A DNA stretch of 64,000 nucleotides from Coffea arabica (taxonomy: Eukaryota; Streptophyta; Magnoliopsida; Gentianales; Rubiaceae): contig NC_092326.1 of assembly GCF_036785885.1 (NCBI RefSeq), forward strand, positions 7,874,001 to 7,938,000, given 5' to 3'. Both the position numbers and the translations under genes were made by a program. Within the stretch, counting starts at the first letter, position 1. Every line of letters starts with the position of its first letter. The notes under the pieces were generated by a model. That model did not search any database and was not told the DNA's origin. It worked only from the letters and a program-made list of their open reading frames with translations. Positions 63,901 through 64,000 of the stretch are shown piece by piece.

Positions 63901-64000
63901 AAGTCATGGTCAAGAAAATATCCGGTTTGCCAAATTTTTGGACCAAGGTCATTGCATCTATGTATTTTCTTCTCATATTTCTTGGCTCTCTAATAAAACT
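60947..64000 (-). pseudogene. Helitron Rep/helicase, copy C (broken, partial in window)
   Basis: Read from 64000 down, it includes the MTCNLNW block, GLPHAHFLL, YPKDF, the two-tyrosine YIYKY, altered Walker A (GTEKS), WDEAP, GGDFRQTLPVV and the C-terminal helicase motifs. It ends at 60947. Stops and frameshifts sit at the same places as in copies A and B (offset 55826 from A). The N-terminal half lies outside the window. Confidence 0.9.

Larger units (their letters stand above)
57559..64000 (-). mobile_element. Helitron copy C, cut by the window end
   Basis: The 3' end is CTAG at 57559-57562 with the hairpin at 57568-57593. Contents match copy A at offset 55826 with no indels to the end of the window. 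The point where copy A breaks into the LTR element would fall 480 bases beyond the window (64480), so whether C is complete like B or truncated like A cannot be seen. Confidence 0.92.

Overview
This window is nuclear DNA from a flowering plant, most likely a eudicot. The evidence is spliced genes (ribosomal protein L18a, an F-box/FBD gene), a plant-only SAUR gene, AT-rich spacers, and a plant-type spectrum of transposable elements. I cannot name the species. No bacterial, organellar or viral replicon, rRNA, tRNA or CRISPR array was seen.

Layout. 1-8654: a copy (A) of a dead Helitron on the minus strand, ending at CTAG plus hairpin at 1733, with 1.7 kb of shared flanking repeat to its left. 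At 8655 it is fused to the 5' part of an LTR retrotransposon (8655-11114). 11338-11643: a SAUR gene. 14056-15174: a 5'-truncated LINE with two stops. 16747-30180: Helitron copy B, the most complete, with a non-autonomous LTR element (TRIM) of 1.84 kb inserted in its Rep gene. 31.5-38.5 kb: gene-free DNA with four well-delimited MITE-class elements, three with clear target-site duplications and one with flanking TA. 40078-42314: RPL18A. 45871-48790: F-box/FBD gene on the minus strand. 49.1-51.3 kb: a degenerate gypsy-type transposon gene. 51.3-55.8 kb: spacer with MITEs and low-complexity tracts. 55827-64000: Helitron copy C with the same flank as A.

The Helitron encodes a Rep/helicase (zinc finger, HUH nuclease, Pif1-like helicase) and a nine-exon RPA1-like protein. 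Both reading frames carry stops and frameshifts, and Walker A has lost its glycine, so none of the copies looks autonomous. The visible parts of A, B and C show no indels and give identical translations.

The first 8174 bases of the window reappear as its last 8174 bases, a period of 55,826 bp. This could be a large recent tandem duplication, a very recent amplification or an assembly overlap, and the sequence does not decide between them. Only three ordinary host genes were found (SAUR, RPL18A, F-box/FBD). I found no convincing new biological system. The most informative signals are the copy structure, the nested insertion chronology and the mutation pattern in the dead elements.
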